Of a stretch of 64,000 nt of DNA, positions 28,380-38,734 are shown in pieces; within the stretch, counting starts at the first letter, position 1; each line of letters opens with the position of its first letter. The notes under the pieces were generated by a model. It was not told the DNA's origin and ran no database searches. It saw only the letters and a list, made by a program, of their open reading frames with translations. Both the position numbers and the translations under genes were made by a program. The DNA is from Haloarcula amylovorans (GTDB taxonomy: Archaea; Halobacteriota; Halobacteria; Halobacteriales; Haloarculaceae): assembly GCF_004681185.1 (NCBI RefSeq), contig NZ_SRIF01000003.1, positions 1-64,000 of the forward strand, given 5' to 3'.

Positions 28380-29586
28380 GAGCGAGACGACGACAGCACT
28401 GATCATTACACAGTTTTTCCCACCGGAATCCATGGGTGGGGCTCATCGCTGGGAGAAGCTTGCTGCCCATATGGATGATAGTGTAGATCCGCATATTCTC
28501 TGTACCCACCCGACGTTTCCCTTCGGAGAGTTTGAACGCCAATGGCAGCCACTGTGTCGAGAATCCGTCAACGGTGTGCCAGTCACGCGACTATTCACGT
28601 ACCAACCGACGACAGATAACACACTGGGACGGATACTGAACTATGGCATTTTCGCCGTTTTGAGTTCAATATATGTCTTACTCACATTCTGGCGATACGA
28701 CTGTATCGTGACGATGTCTGCTCCACATACGACATTCCTGCCGGGGCTTGTTGGCAAGTTGACTGGGCGAGATTGGGTCGTCGACATCTTCGACCTCTGG
28801 ATCGATAACGCGAGTGACTTAGGCTACGTCGATGAGGAGTCTCTTCCATACCAAGCGATGAGTCAGCTAGAACGACTCTCGCTTGCCAAGGCGGATGCGA
28901 TATTCGTCATCACGGATACCATGGCTGAATACTACGAGGACAAGTATCCCGATTTAGCATTCGATGTTCATGTCATTCCCTTCGGTGTCGACACCGAGAT
29001 GTTCTCACCGGATGTAGAGCCCAAGGGCTCGACCGATGTTATCTATACAGGTAACCTGGGAACCGGACAAGCTTTCATTCCGTTTCTCAAGGGGTTTGCT
29101 CAACTTGGCGGAGAGCCCGAACTGACGATTATAGGCGATGGTGAGCGACGCGCAGAACTTGAAGCACTGGTCGAAGAATTAGACGTGAGTGGACAAGTCT
29201 CGTTCGAAGGATATGTCTCACGTGAAGAAATCCCACGACTACTCGTTGGGGCAAAAGTGAGCTTAGTTCCATTGAAGACCGAATACCAGCTGGATTACGC
29301 TCGACCCACGAAATTACTTGAGACTATGGCTGTTGGGACGCCATATGTAGCTAGCAATGTGGATGAAATATCAAAATTAACCCAAGAATATAATACCGGC
29401 GCTGATGTCAAGAATGAGGCAAACTCTATCAGTAATACTCTCCAAAAGATGTTAGATAAAACAAGATACAGGGATAGATGTGGAAAAAACAGTATAAATT
29501 TTGTAGATATCAATCATCATTGGGGTTCAATTGGTAAACAAACTTCTCTCGTGATCTCGGAGGTGCATTCAGACGATGGATTATAA
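28372..29586 (+). CDS. GT4 glycosyltransferase
   Basis: About 404 aa, GT-B fold. The N-terminal domain begins ITQFFPPESMGGAHRW, as in WcaI/capsular transferases. The C-terminal nucleotide-sugar domain contains YTGNLGTGQAF, IIGDGERRAEL and VSLVPLKTEYQLDYARPTKL, with the acceptor-facing LETMAVGTPYVAS. The ATG at 28372 overlaps the end of wecC by 8 bp, indicating co-transcription. Base composition falls towards AT over the last ~250 bp, where the AT-rich island begins. Donor and acceptor are unknown. Confidence 0.88.
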   Translation: MTESETTTALIITQFFPPESMGGAHRWEKLAAHMDDSVDPHILCTHPTFPFGEFERQWQPLCRESVNGVPVTRLFTYQPTTDNTLGRILNYGIFAVLSSIYVLLTFWRYDCIVTMSAPHTTFLPGLVGKLTGRDWVVDIFDLWIDNASDLGYVDEESLPYQAMSQLERLSLAKADAIFVITDTMAEYYEDKYPDLAFDVHVIPFGVDTEMFSPDVEPKGSTDVIYTGNLGTGQAFIPFLKGFAQLGGEPELTIIGDGERRAELEALVEELDVSGQVSFEGYVSREEIPRLLVGAKVSLVPLKTEYQLDYARPTKLLETMAVGTPYVASNVDEISKLTQEYNTGADVKNEANSISNTLQKMLDKTRYRDRCGKNSINFVDINHHWGSIGKQTSLVISEVHSDDGL

Positions 29587-29700
29587 TTCTAAACCTCAAT
29601 ACCATAATGATTCAACTATGACTATAAATCGTATCCAGCGAAAACTGCTTCAGCATCTTCAAAAAGATAATAAGCCGAGTATTCCATATAGAAATAACAC

Positions 29701-30753
29701 ATGACGTCTGGCAAACCGTCAATATACCTCCCTTATATTGTAGGTGAGTCTTCTCCAATCCCATACCTTTTTGAGAAAATTTCCCCATACCTTGCAGATT
29801 CGTATGATATTACGATTCACTCAACTAGAGGGGATTATTTTGAGGAAGAAAGTATACATGAGATTGATACTGTCTCTTCAAATATACCCAAGAAGGCTTA
29901 TAAAATAGCCCTGACTAGTATTCAGAACCATGACTTGATTCATACTGGTGCTTATGGAATATACCACTATTTTGCATCTAAGGGGGCGAAACTACGCAGT
30001 AATTCGACCACTCATATACATACATTCAGAGTTGATTTTGATCCTGAGAATTGGAATCCAGAAGTAAGAAGGCGACTTGGAGAATCCGCAGATAGGACTA
30101 CAGCCGTCAGTGAACATACCGCAGCAACTGTCGAATCCGCCATCGGGATCTCTCCAGAAGTGATCTATAATGGTGTGAATACAGATCTATTCTCTCCGGA
30201 AAAGAACTGGCCCGATCTATTTGACAGACTCTGTCTTAATGATCGAATATTTCTCTTTGTAGGCTCATTTAATCAGCGCAAGCGACCTAAGCACGTGATG
30301 GAAATTGCAAAGCAAACCCCGGATGCTACATTCCTTATGGCCGGTGATGGACCCCAGTTTGAATATATCCAGAAAGAGGCAGCTGGTCAGGGAAATCTCC
30401 ATCTACTCGGAAATATAGATAAGTCAAGGCTTCCAGCTATATACGCCAATGTAACTGCTCTTCTGTTCCCGACTGTTCAAGAGGGGTGCCCGAATGTCGT
30501 GCTTGAGGCTATGTCTAGCGCTACCCCTGTCCTTGGATATCGAGCTACGTCAATGCCGGAATTGGTAGATGAGAATAATACAGGTAACCTAGTAGAAGTC
30601 GATAACATTGATGCTCTCCAGTCTGTTGTTTCTGGCTTAGAGCAGTCAAGGGCCGAAAAGATGGGACGGTCTGCCAGAAGCTATGCTAAATCCAATCATC
30701 AATTCGATAAAATAGCTCGAGATTATATGGATATCTACGAGCCAGTGCTTTAA
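29701..30753 (+). CDS. GT4 glycosyltransferase
   Basis: 350 aa, GT-B fold. The N-terminal domain recognises the acceptor (HTFRVDFDPENWNP), followed by VIYNGVNTDLFSPE, LFVGSFNQRKRPK, FLMAGDGPQFEY and the diagnostic donor-binding PTVQEGCPNVVLEAMSS (an E-x7-E motif). The gene is AT-rich, unlike the wec genes, and is separated from the preceding gene by 114 bp. It probably adds one sugar to the surface glycan. Confidence 0.88.
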   Translation: MTSGKPSIYLPYIVGESSPIPYLFEKISPYLADSYDITIHSTRGDYFEEESIHEIDTVSSNIPKKAYKIALTSIQNHDLIHTGAYGIYHYFASKGAKLRSNSTTHIHTFRVDFDPENWNPEVRRRLGESADRTTAVSEHTAATVESAIGISPEVIYNGVNTDLFSPEKNWPDLFDRLCLNDRIFLFVGSFNQRKRPKHVMEIAKQTPDATFLMAGDGPQFEYIQKEAAGQGNLHLLGNIDKSRLPAIYANVTALLFPTVQEGCPNVVLEAMSSATPVLGYRATSMPELVDENNTGNLVEVDNIDALQSVVSGLEQSRAEKMGRSARSYAKSNHQFDKIARDYMDIYEPVL

Positions 30754-30760
30754 ATATCGA

Positions 30761-31675
30761 CTATTCCATGTATCCGAGATCGTGAAGTCGTTGCTCAATA
30801 TTTTCAGATTGGTCTGTTTGGCTAGTAAGCTTTCCTCCTGAAATTGTCCGTCGATTGCCTGAATTGACTGTTAGCCAGGGTACCTTAACTAACGATTCAA
30901 TGAACCGTCGTTGAGGATGACCATATACTCCCCATTCACCAAATGAGTTGCCATGATCAGAGGTTACGACTGTTTTACCCTCTATCTTATTAAGAAGCCG
31001 TTCAACCTCAGTGAGGGCTAGATCAAGATTCTCAACATAGGCGTTATATACCGATTCTTTTGAGACCTCGCCATTAGCCAATTTTGTCCAGATCGACTTC
31101 TGATTAGCGTTTGTACCTAATATATCCCCTCCCTGAAGTGAGCGGTGTGAAATATTTTGCCCTGTTTCCCCGATAAACGGGTAATGCGGCTGAATCATAT
31201 GACTAATAATTCGTTTATTGGGATATCTCTCAACAGCATCTATTGTTGCATCAACTGCCTCTGAAGGTGGTACTGTTTCCAAGTCATCATCCCAATGTGT
31301 CTTCCAAAGCGGCTCATAGGCGTAAAAATTTTCATTTATATCTAAGGAATCTACTTGCGGACTCGTACTAATATATACAATATCGGGGAATTTTTCTCCT
31401 TCAAAATTGCGCGAGAGAAACTCCCGCGTGTGTGACCCTTTTGAGATCCGTCGTTTGAGGTCACCTTCTAGTTTACTGCGTTCTTTGAAAACATCAAATC
31501 GGCACGCATCAAGTATTACCAGTGTGTCCCAGTCCTCTGCGGGAACGTGAATCCCCTTTTTCCCCAATAACTGACGGTAGATATACCAGTGGAGAAAAAA
31601 TATTGTAGTCCGGGGATTACGAATCCCACTGTATATTTTGTCTATTCTCACAGTATAGAATCTCTTGAAACCCAT
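30761..31675 (-). CDS. Alkaline-phosphatase-superfamily (sulfatase-like) enzyme
   Basis: 304 aa. The N-terminal LVILDACRFDVF holds the metal-binding Asp and a Cys-x-Arg near the position of the sulfatase nucleophile. Further metal ligands are seen in SHMIQPHYPF and VTSDHGNSFGEW, with the closing YGHPQ. The C-terminus HDLGYME is typical of haloarchaeal sulfatase-like proteins. These act as sulfatases, phosphodiesterases or phosphoryl transferases; the substrate is unknown. A frame extension to a GTG at 31717 exists, but the ATG at 31675 has a TATA-like TTTATT ~25 nt upstream, so I use it. It is divergent from the methyltransferase and homologous to 34994-36064. Confidence 0.82.
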   Translation of the reverse strand: MGFKRFYTVRIDKIYSGIRNPRTTIFFLHWYIYRQLLGKKGIHVPAEDWDTLVILDACRFDVFKERSKLEGDLKRRISKGSHTREFLSRNFEGEKFPDIVYISTSPQVDSLDINENFYAYEPLWKTHWDDDLETVPPSEAVDATIDAVERYPNKRIISHMIQPHYPFIGETGQNISHRSLQGGDILGTNANQKSIWTKLANGEVSKESVYNAYVENLDLALTEVERLLNKIEGKTVVTSDHGNSFGEWGVYGHPQRRFIESLVKVPWLTVNSGNRRTISGGKLTSQTDQSENIEQRLHDLGYME

Positions 31676-31730
31676 CCTATTAACAATATCTGAATAAATT
31701 TGTGTAGTATACCACACATATCTAATAATT

Positions 31731-32447
31731 ATGAGTAATATATCATCTAACCACAGAACTAATCAACTTGAGAATAGATGGTACTCGTATAAGGTGAAAG
31801 AAATGGACTATTTTGAGTACTTATTTCAGGGCATAACTTTGAGAGATAAAGATGTTCTTGAAATAGGTGCAGGTAGTGGCGCGATCTCAGAACTATTAGT
31901 GAAACATGGGGCATCAAAAGTAGTTGCGCTTGAGCCTGAGGCAGCGGGTTCCGATTATAAAGGTGTAAGTTTTCGGCGACTGAAGAATAGAGCTAATAAA
32001 TATGAAAATATAAACGCTCTAAATCAGGCTTTCCAAGATTTTGTAATTAAAGACCAATTCGATCTGGTTGTGCTACATAATTCAATAAACCACTTAAATG
32101 AGAATCTTGTTACACGCATTCATAATGATAAAGTAGCTTGGGACCGGTATCAGAACCTAATTGACAAAATATTTGAGGTAACCGCACAACAAGGAAAAGT
32201 AGTAGTATGTGACTCCGCTCGCTCCACGTTTTGGACACCGTTCGATATTTCGCCAGTGAGTAATATTGAATGGGAAAAACATCAGAATCCAGATTTATGG
32301 GTCAGTATATTTAGAGAATCCGGATTCGAGTATATTCAAAAAGACTGGACACCAGTATTCGGAAATCCTATTATCCAATTAGTGACGGGAACATATCTTG
32401 GTGCATTCCTACGGGCAGGTCATTTTAGATTACTATTTCAGCGATAA
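31731..32447 (+). CDS. SAM-dependent methyltransferase
   Basis: 238 aa, class I fold. Motif I VLEIGAGSGAIS (~42-53) binds the methyl donor; an acidic VVALEPEA follows at motif II and FDLVVLHNSINHL at motif IV. A C-terminal VFGNPIIQLV and a hydrophobic tail might contact the membrane or acceptor. The sequence is AT-rich. Its place among glycosyltransferases suggests methylation of a sugar, which would fit haloarchaeal O-methylated glycan sugars. Confidence 0.8.
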   Translation: MSNISSNHRTNQLENRWYSYKVKEMDYFEYLFQGITLRDKDVLEIGAGSGAISELLVKHGASKVVALEPEAAGSDYKGVSFRRLKNRANKYENINALNQAFQDFVIKDQFDLVVLHNSINHLNENLVTRIHNDKVAWDRYQNLIDKIFEVTAQQGKVVVCDSARSTFWTPFDISPVSNIEWEKHQNPDLWVSIFRESGFEYIQKDWTPVFGNPIIQLVTGTYLGAFLRAGHFRLLFQR

Positions 32448-32479
32448 ATATGATGCCTATATGTAAGGTGGTGGGCTCA

Positions 32480-33130
32480 ACAAATCGCCACCGTAGAATC
32501 ACTTGAGAGGTTGAGTACAGTCTAGTTCTGGATGCTTCAGCTGGCGTCTTTCCGTCGAGCGCTTGATTTGGCCCCTCGTGGTTGTATGATATTTGAAACT
32601 TCGTAACCTTTGTTTTGTGCCCGTTGACTGCCCGCCAAAACGTGTGAAATTGGTCGATTCGCATGGTCACGGTCTGGGATCAATTTTTAATGCGGTACCG
32701 GATCAGGTAGTCAAGCCAACCGCCCAATTCGTTTCGAACGAGGTCAGTCAGATAGCCACAAGTATCGACCAGAAGCACTGTGTCGGCGATATCACGTTTC
32801 TAAGTGAGCCAGCAGGAACGCGCCGCAGGGTCAGTCCCACGGGCGGCTGAACAGGTTAACTTCGAGCAACAGCTTTGGTTCGGTGTCAATGGCGGCGTAG
32901 AGCCACTTGCCGCCAATTACGACCTGTTTCTCGTCGACTGCGACCCGCGACGCTGTTCTCAGAAACCGAAAATTTCTGATGGGCTGCGGGAGAGCAAAGC
33001 TCTCTCGAACGTCGCGGGTCCTCAGAGAGAGTGTGAATCCAGTTCCAACCGCGCCATGAGACCAATCGACATCCGGAGGTCTTAGATAGCGACCGCCTCC
33101 CTGACCCACTCTGGGTTAGATAACATTCGG
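32480..33130 (-). mobile_element. IS6-type transposase remnant
   Basis: Reading the minus strand gives pieces of one DDE transposase, split by stops and frameshifts. They are PIRNFRFLRTASRVAVDEKQ and KWLYAAIDTEPKLLLEVNLF, then (shifted) IADTVLLVDTCGYLTDLV, then (shifted) MRIDQFHTFWRA and YNHEGPNQALDGKTPAEA. The catalytic Asp, Asp and Glu contexts are recognisable, but no intact frame remains and I could not find terminal inverted repeats. It is an inactive element inside the glycan island. Confidence 0.75.
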
Positions 33131-33229
33131 GTTGAAAGCAGGACTGAATAAAACGCAATACAGCAAGAAGCCTGCCGATGTTTCCAGTTAGATAGGAGCG
33201 GTCAACCCTTCCGATTCTTAAAGACCGCG

Positions 33230-34921
33230 CTAAGATATATATATATTCGTGTCGTTATTCGAGTAAATATGGTTAATTTTTGTATCAGACTCAAGATCAC
33301 TCCGCACATCATATAGGATTCTCCAAGATTGAATGGGACCTCGATATACTTTTTGACCATTTCGGAACAATAAATACTTGAAATCTTCCTGCCCGAGAGT
33401 TCGCTCTATGATTGGTTTTGAAACGCTTCTAAAGTTGTTCGGTTGCTCATTCTGTATCTGCCAGGGAATGCGCTCGTGAGCCAAGTACGAATCAGTATGG
33501 ACGGGCCCTGAAGTGTAACGTATACTAAACAATTTTGAATCAATTTCTGGCTGGGTAAGGTAATATCGCTGCCGATCTGGTCCATCTTTTATTGTGACAC
33601 CAGAGAATGTTTGGGTAGATACTAGAACCAAGACTAGTACAATATATGCAAACCGAGTAATATCAGCGTTAGTATGCGAGAATAGTCCAGATATGAGCAA
33701 TATTACAAACGGAGCAGTAAAAACGGTCCACCTAGCGTTACCTGCTGGAATCGCCCCGGGGGCTAAATAATTAAGGGCGAAGAGCAATAAGGTTGCTCCG
33801 GCAGCTGATAGAACGTATATACTATTTTCGAAGTCCTTAATAACTGTTATTAGTCCCGCTATCCCGGCTAAGAAAAAGTATATATATTGATATTTTATAG
33901 CCCAGATATATTCCAGTAAGTTATTTGGTTCGAATATTGGGTCAGCTGCGAATATAGTTTGTATCGCAGGATTAGTTAGCGCTTTTTTGCCGAAAAGTGA
34001 AACAATAGGATATGCTATGAAATCTGTGACGACTGCCATCTGTACAGCTGTCAAAACAACTAAAATTAGTGTTGTATATGATAATGCCCGGACTTCATCA
34101 AAAGAATTTGCAATACTGTAGCCAGATAACAACCCCGAAAATGTTTTTACTGCTAGTAATGATGATAAGCAGACTAGTGGTATTAGGAGACCAAGTTTGT
34201 GGGAAAACATTGAGGCCAAAAAGATGATCAAAAGACATACAGTAGAAGAGAACGATTTTTCGGATATTTCCGAGGTTAGAATGGCAATAATTGGTAAAAA
34301 TACCACTACTAATGTTTGGGCAATTGGGTAAAATGATCTCACCATCGTCGTCGGCTCAAACATAATAAGGGAAGCCGCGAGAAGTCCAACAGTTCGGTTA
34401 TTCCAAATTTTCATAGCTAATGTGTGGACAGAAAGTGGCATAATAACACCGACTATAATTGGATATATAATTAAGCTTTGAGAGGCTGATATATCCCCTA
34501 CCTGGTTATATATGACAGATGATATAATAAAGAGAGGAGAATTCTTGTAGTAGGGGCTTGCAATTATGTTAGCTGTCCCAGATCGGCTCACCTGATGTAT
34601 CTGCCATGCATACCAGTCTGGGTCAATTCCGTAAAGAGATGCGGGAAACATAAATATATATGCCTTCCAAATTACAGAAAATAGGATAATTATTGACAGT
34701 AATTCGTTTGAATGCTGTCGTTGGGATACTACTATAACAATGAGTGCCGATTCTGACAGTAACAAAACAAGAGGAATACCTGGATACAATGCCCCTGTAA
34801 TCTGTGAATGTATGATACCAAGTGATAGTAGTATGAACAAAATTGACACAAGAACACTATTTTTCCTATTTCTCATAGTGCCTCTGACTCCCGCTTTACA
34901 TTCTGAGAAATATCTATTCAT
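33230..34921 (-). CDS. Multi-pass membrane protein, GT-C-like
   Basis: 563 aa with roughly ten to twelve hydrophobic segments through residue ~430, then a hydrophilic C-terminal region of ~130 residues. The first loop holds YGIDPDWYAWQIHQV, an Asp-containing motif of the kind seen in lipid-linked-sugar glycosyltransferases (GT-C), so transfer of a sugar from a lipid donor or oligosaccharide assembly is a fair guess. I find no STT3 WWDYG motif, so it is not an oligosaccharyltransferase. Strongly AT-rich. Start: the first ATG, 34921; a second Met at ~16 is also possible. Confidence 0.65.
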   Translation of the reverse strand: MNRYFSECKAGVRGTMRNRKNSVLVSILFILLSLGIIHSQITGALYPGIPLVLLLSESALIVIVVSQRQHSNELLSIIILFSVIWKAYIFMFPASLYGIDPDWYAWQIHQVSRSGTANIIASPYYKNSPLFIISSVIYNQVGDISASQSLIIYPIIVGVIMPLSVHTLAMKIWNNRTVGLLAASLIMFEPTTMVRSFYPIAQTLVVVFLPIIAILTSEISEKSFSSTVCLLIIFLASMFSHKLGLLIPLVCLSSLLAVKTFSGLLSGYSIANSFDEVRALSYTTLILVVLTAVQMAVVTDFIAYPIVSLFGKKALTNPAIQTIFAADPIFEPNNLLEYIWAIKYQYIYFFLAGIAGLITVIKDFENSIYVLSAAGATLLLFALNYLAPGAIPAGNARWTVFTAPFVILLISGLFSHTNADITRFAYIVLVLVLVSTQTFSGVTIKDGPDRQRYYLTQPEIDSKLFSIRYTSGPVHTDSYLAHERIPWQIQNEQPNNFRSVSKPIIERTLGQEDFKYLLFRNGQKVYRGPIQSWRILYDVRSDLESDTKINHIYSNNDTNIYIS

Positions 34922-34993
34922 GTAACAATATGAAGCAAGAATAATTAATTCGCACTGGTTTTCTGAATATGGGTCCGATATGTCTATCTCGCA

Positions 34994-36064
34994 TTAATCT
35001 AAGTACCCCAGCTCTTGCAGCCGGTCAACCACAGTGCTATCTTTACTACTTGGTTCATTAATCATGCTATCTTCTTTATTTGGGATCGCCTTTTTGTGTT
35101 TAATCCCATCTATTTCTGCCCAGGGCACTAGTCGAACATATGGATGTTCAAACCCATGACCGAACCTGCTATACTCACCTAATGCTTCTCCATGGTCGCC
35201 GATAATAACTGTTCTGTCGAAATTCGACTTTTTTACTAAACGAGCGACTGAGTCCAAGGCACGGACTATGTTTGCATCATACAAATCTAAAAGTTCAGAC
35301 CGGGAGATATTCCCAGTTTTCGCTCGTTCCCATATATCTGCTGCGAGAGCGCCGCCTTTCAACCGAGAATCGAGTGCTTCTCTCTTATCAAGTTCTTTGA
35401 CTTGACCGATATATGGGGCGTGCGGTTGGAAATAATGAACAACTGACCGTGATGGTTGTTTAGCTCGGAAAATCGATAAGGCCTCTTCTGTAACTGGTTC
35501 CGGAGGACAAACTCCTATTTCTTCGTCCCACTCTGTTCGCCATACCTCTATAATCTGATTCAAATGGTCAGCAGGAACGTACCCATCGTACTTCTGCTTT
35601 AACCGATCGCCTGTAGCAGCTACCCCCTGGGCTTTAGCAGTATCGTTGGAATCAAATTTAAATTCGGTGTTGTTTATTGGAGCGGCAGCAGTGATATAAG
35701 GATAATCGTATTCTTTAGGCCAGATTTCTCTAACGTAATTAAATGTATCGAGTCCTGATGCGACTACTGGTTCAACTTCACCATCAAAGTACTCATCAAA
35801 GACTGCAGAGAACCTGTCGTACCGACATGCATCTAAAACAATTAACAGCCAACTCTGTTCTTCAGTCTGTAATTGCTGAATCTTTTCTTTTTGTTGTGGA
35901 TAATTCCGGACAACATAGTTACCATGCACTTCTGCAAGTGGTTGTTTAATGTTCTTACTTAGATACCATGAAGCTAGATCTGGGTTTTGGCGAGCTGATT
36001 CAACTAGGCCTATACCATTTTTAACTGCTGTATATGCCCTTGAATAAGGTGAAGATTTTCTCAT
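34994..36064 (-). CDS. Alkaline-phosphatase-superfamily (sulfatase-like) enzyme
   Basis: 356 aa. Metal-site motifs LLIVLDACRYDRFSA, SVVHYFQPHAPYIGQ and VIIGDHGEALGEY with FGHGFEH match the sulfatase-like alkaline phosphatase fold, and the C-terminus RLQELGYLD resembles that of the 30761-31675 product. There is no signal peptide. Likely role: adding or removing sulfate or phosphate esters on glycan. It shares its upstream region with the divergent flippase gene. Confidence 0.84.
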   Translation of the reverse strand: MRKSSPYSRAYTAVKNGIGLVESARQNPDLASWYLSKNIKQPLAEVHGNYVVRNYPQQKEKIQQLQTEEQSWLLIVLDACRYDRFSAVFDEYFDGEVEPVVASGLDTFNYVREIWPKEYDYPYITAAAPINNTEFKFDSNDTAKAQGVAATGDRLKQKYDGYVPADHLNQIIEVWRTEWDEEIGVCPPEPVTEEALSIFRAKQPSRSVVHYFQPHAPYIGQVKELDKREALDSRLKGGALAADIWERAKTGNISRSELLDLYDANIVRALDSVARLVKKSNFDRTVIIGDHGEALGEYSRFGHGFEHPYVRLVPWAEIDGIKHKKAIPNKEDSMINEPSSKDSTVVDRLQELGYLD

Positions 36065-36243
36065 GAGTCTCTCTTGTCGGGGGAGTTAAAATATTCTTTT
36101 CTAATTCATATCCAGATTTTGACCCCTACAAAAGCGCTGGGAGATTCTCCGAATATATATTGTCTCTATTTCTATGCTATCTCTATGCTTGGTTGGATAG
36201 GGATAAGTGGTGGACTAGTATAGGGGATAATGGATACAACAAA

Positions 36244-37770
36244 ATGACCTCCTCTGGTGATTCAAATGACAGCTTGTTTATTGAGGTTGATAGTATTACA
36301 GAAGGTGCAGGATTGTTCTTAGGTGGAAATCTTTTCAGTCAAGGTATTGATTTTGTCAAAACCATCCTACTAACGCAGTTTCTTGGCGCAAGTTTGTATG
36401 GCATTTTTGCGTATGTGGTAACTCTTTTCTCTGTAGTTCGCGTTCTTACCCGACTTGGCAGTGATTCGGCTATTCTCCGATTTCTCCCAGAATTTGAGGA
36501 TAAACATCACAAGCAGCGACGGTTCGTAACGCTGGCATACGCGACTGGGCTTTTTGCGAGTATAATCGTAGCAGCTGCCCTTTTCATCACTGCGCCTATA
36601 ATTTCGCACTATACACTTGATAATCCTCTATTTGTAGACATTCTAAAAATAACTGCAATTGTACTGCCTTTCAGCACTACGTCCGAGATCTCGTGTGCCA
36701 TATTCAAAAGCATAAATAAACAGATATATGATGTATGCATTTCTTCTATTATCAAACCTATATTTAGATTATTATTCACAAGTATTGCCCTCATATTAGG
36801 ACTTTCATTATACGGTGTAGCTGCTGCCTTTGTTGTGGCAGGTATATTAACATTTATATCTTCAATCGTTATAATTTGGGAAAAAACTCATTTCCAATAT
36901 CCAGTCATTCCTACACTAAATGAAACTAGAAAATACTATGATTACTCTATCCCGCTAACCTTTAATCAGTTTGGGGGTTTCCTTTACAACCGAGCTGATC
37001 TTCTAATGGTGGGCATTTTTTTATCGGAGCAAGTTGTCGGTATCTATAAGATCTCGGTAGTTCTCTCTGGTTTCCTTTTACTCCCACTTGCTGGATTCAA
37101 CCAGCTTTTTCCACCAATTGCCTCCCAGCTTTATCAAGAAGGTAAGACTGATCGGCTTGAAACAATATATTCTCATATATCTAGATTAATATTAATATTC
37201 ACTTTATTTCCGGCAGCAGTTATATTCGTATTCCCTGCGGATATATTAGTCATTTTTGGTAAGGAATTTACCAGGGGAAGTACCGTAGTGGCAGTGTTTG
37301 TGATAGCCCAAATGGCAAATATTGTCGTCGGTCCAAGTGGGTACGTACTAATGATGACTGATCACCAGTATCTAACATCAGTAAATACCTTGGCTTCTGG
37401 GATGCTTAATATAGTACTGAACTATGTATTAATTCTAAAGTTCGGTTTTATTGGAGCTGCTGTAGCTACAGCGAGTGTTCTCTCGTTTGTAAATATTGCG
37501 AGGGTTATTGAGGTATGGTATTTAGAAGGGATTTCACCATATAATGGGGCATATTTAACCGCGTTATTATCCGGAATTGGATCGGGGCTGTCAATGTACA
37601 GCATTTCGTTGATTGTTCCGTCTCGTTATGCTATGATCGCGGGGATAATAACAGGTGCTACTGTATATGGCGTTCTTCTTTCGACTATTGGTCTTCAGGA
37701 TAAAGATCGGCAGTTATTAAAAGGCATTCTAAGCCGAATTGATACCGAATTATCTTTTTCACTACGATAG
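36244..37770 (+). CDS. Wzx-type polysaccharide flippase
   Basis: About 508 aa with 12-14 predicted transmembrane segments and no large soluble domain, as in the MVF/RfbX/Wzx group that flips lipid-linked oligosaccharides across the membrane. The N-terminal FLGGNLFSQGIDFVKTILLT and TQFLGASLYGIFAY, and the mid-protein YNRADLLMVGIFLS, are characteristic. I start at the ATG 36244; the 28-codon frame extension is unlike the family. In archaea such a protein may move the dolichol-linked glycan before transfer to S-layer protein or polymer. AT-rich. Confidence 0.86.
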   Translation: MTSSGDSNDSLFIEVDSITEGAGLFLGGNLFSQGIDFVKTILLTQFLGASLYGIFAYVVTLFSVVRVLTRLGSDSAILRFLPEFEDKHHKQRRFVTLAYATGLFASIIVAAALFITAPIISHYTLDNPLFVDILKITAIVLPFSTTSEISCAIFKSINKQIYDVCISSIIKPIFRLLFTSIALILGLSLYGVAAAFVVAGILTFISSIVIIWEKTHFQYPVIPTLNETRKYYDYSIPLTFNQFGGFLYNRADLLMVGIFLSEQVVGIYKISVVLSGFLLLPLAGFNQLFPPIASQLYQEGKTDRLETIYSHISRLILIFTLFPAAVIFVFPADILVIFGKEFTRGSTVVAVFVIAQMANIVVGPSGYVLMMTDHQYLTSVNTLASGMLNIVLNYVLILKFGFIGAAVATASVLSFVNIARVIEVWYLEGISPYNGAYLTALLSGIGSGLSMYSISLIVPSRYAMIAGIITGATVYGVLLSTIGLQDKDRQLLKGILSRIDTELSFSLR

Positions 37771-37855
37771 AAGTATCATGACTCTGTTGGTTTTGATAGC
37801 ATTTCAACATTGAGATCATAAAGAATTTGCATATCGGCTGGATCTTAAGAATAAC

Positions 37856-38734
37856 ATGGGTGTTACTGCTGGTGTCCCTGTACTAAAGAGATCATCTGCT
37901 CTCGCTTCTTTTTTAGAGAGTGTAGAACAAACTAATATTGAATCTGTAATTGTCGCAGATAACGGATATAAGGATGATCGAACAGAAATTTACAACCGAG
38001 AATATCCTTTTGATCTTACTGTTCTGGACTTAGAATTTGATATTGGTATTGGTGCTTGCCGGTATGCGATCGCAGAAGAATTTTCTAATGACTATCTCTT
38101 GGTTGCTGATTGCGATATGGAGGTTCCGAAGAACGTGTCCGTTCTAGTCGATATATTGGAAAACGAATCTGAACTCGGCGGTGTGAGCGGAATTCTTCAA
38201 GAAAGAGGTCGGTTTCGTTCAGGTTCCAGAAATCTTTTTGAGCAGCCGATGTTCGGTGGCGGGACTTCGCTCGTGATTGGTATCGAGTCTTGCCCGGCAG
38301 TAGAACAGATATCTGGCCACTTTGTGGTACGATTTGACTTCCTCACAAATGCAGCCGTAATCCGTAATGAATGTATCAAAGACTATTCTTGGGACAGTAA
38401 TCTTCCAGATAAAGAACATTTGGATTTTTATCTCGGTCAATTTCACGATACAGAATGGGAGTTTGGCGTCTGTCCCGAGGTTCACTTTATACACAATAAA
38501 GGATGCAATGAAGTATATCGGGAAGAATATCGTAATAACGAGGATAGACAGAAGAAAGCTGATGAAATTTTCCAGGAAAAATGGGGGTACGACAAGATCT
38601 GGTCTAAACCACGTACTGAGTGGTTGGACACAAATAATACTACAGAATTAGATTTCCACTCTATTTTCCGGTCCCAGATCCCACTGAAGTACCAGATACT
38701 TCTCCACGATCTACGATTAAAATATTTTGAGTAG
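37856..38734 (+). CDS. GT2-type glycosyltransferase
   Basis: 292 aa, GT-A fold. TAGVPVLKRS begins the domain, with ADNGYKDD for sugar-nucleotide binding and a metal-binding DCDMEV near residue ~87, in the usual DxD position. A segment around PDKEHLDFYLGQ could bind the acceptor. The C-terminal ~90 residues are charged and helical. The gene is AT-rich and plus-strand, after the flippase, so it probably belongs to the same glycan. Confidence 0.72.
   Translation: MGVTAGVPVLKRSSALASFLESVEQTNIESVIVADNGYKDDRTEIYNREYPFDLTVLDLEFDIGIGACRYAIAEEFSNDYLLVADCDMEVPKNVSVLVDILENESELGGVSGILQERGRFRSGSRNLFEQPMFGGGTSLVIGIESCPAVEQISGHFVVRFDFLTNAAVIRNECIKDYSWDSNLPDKEHLDFYLGQFHDTEWEFGVCPEVHFIHNKGCNEVYREEYRNNEDRQKKADEIFQEKWGYDKIWSKPRTEWLDTNNTTELDFHSIFRSQIPLKYQILLHDLRLKYFE

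Noticed and set aside
33230-34921. STT3/AglB oligosaccharyltransferase
   Set aside because: No WWDYG-type motif is present; only the general multi-pass GT-C-like layout fits.
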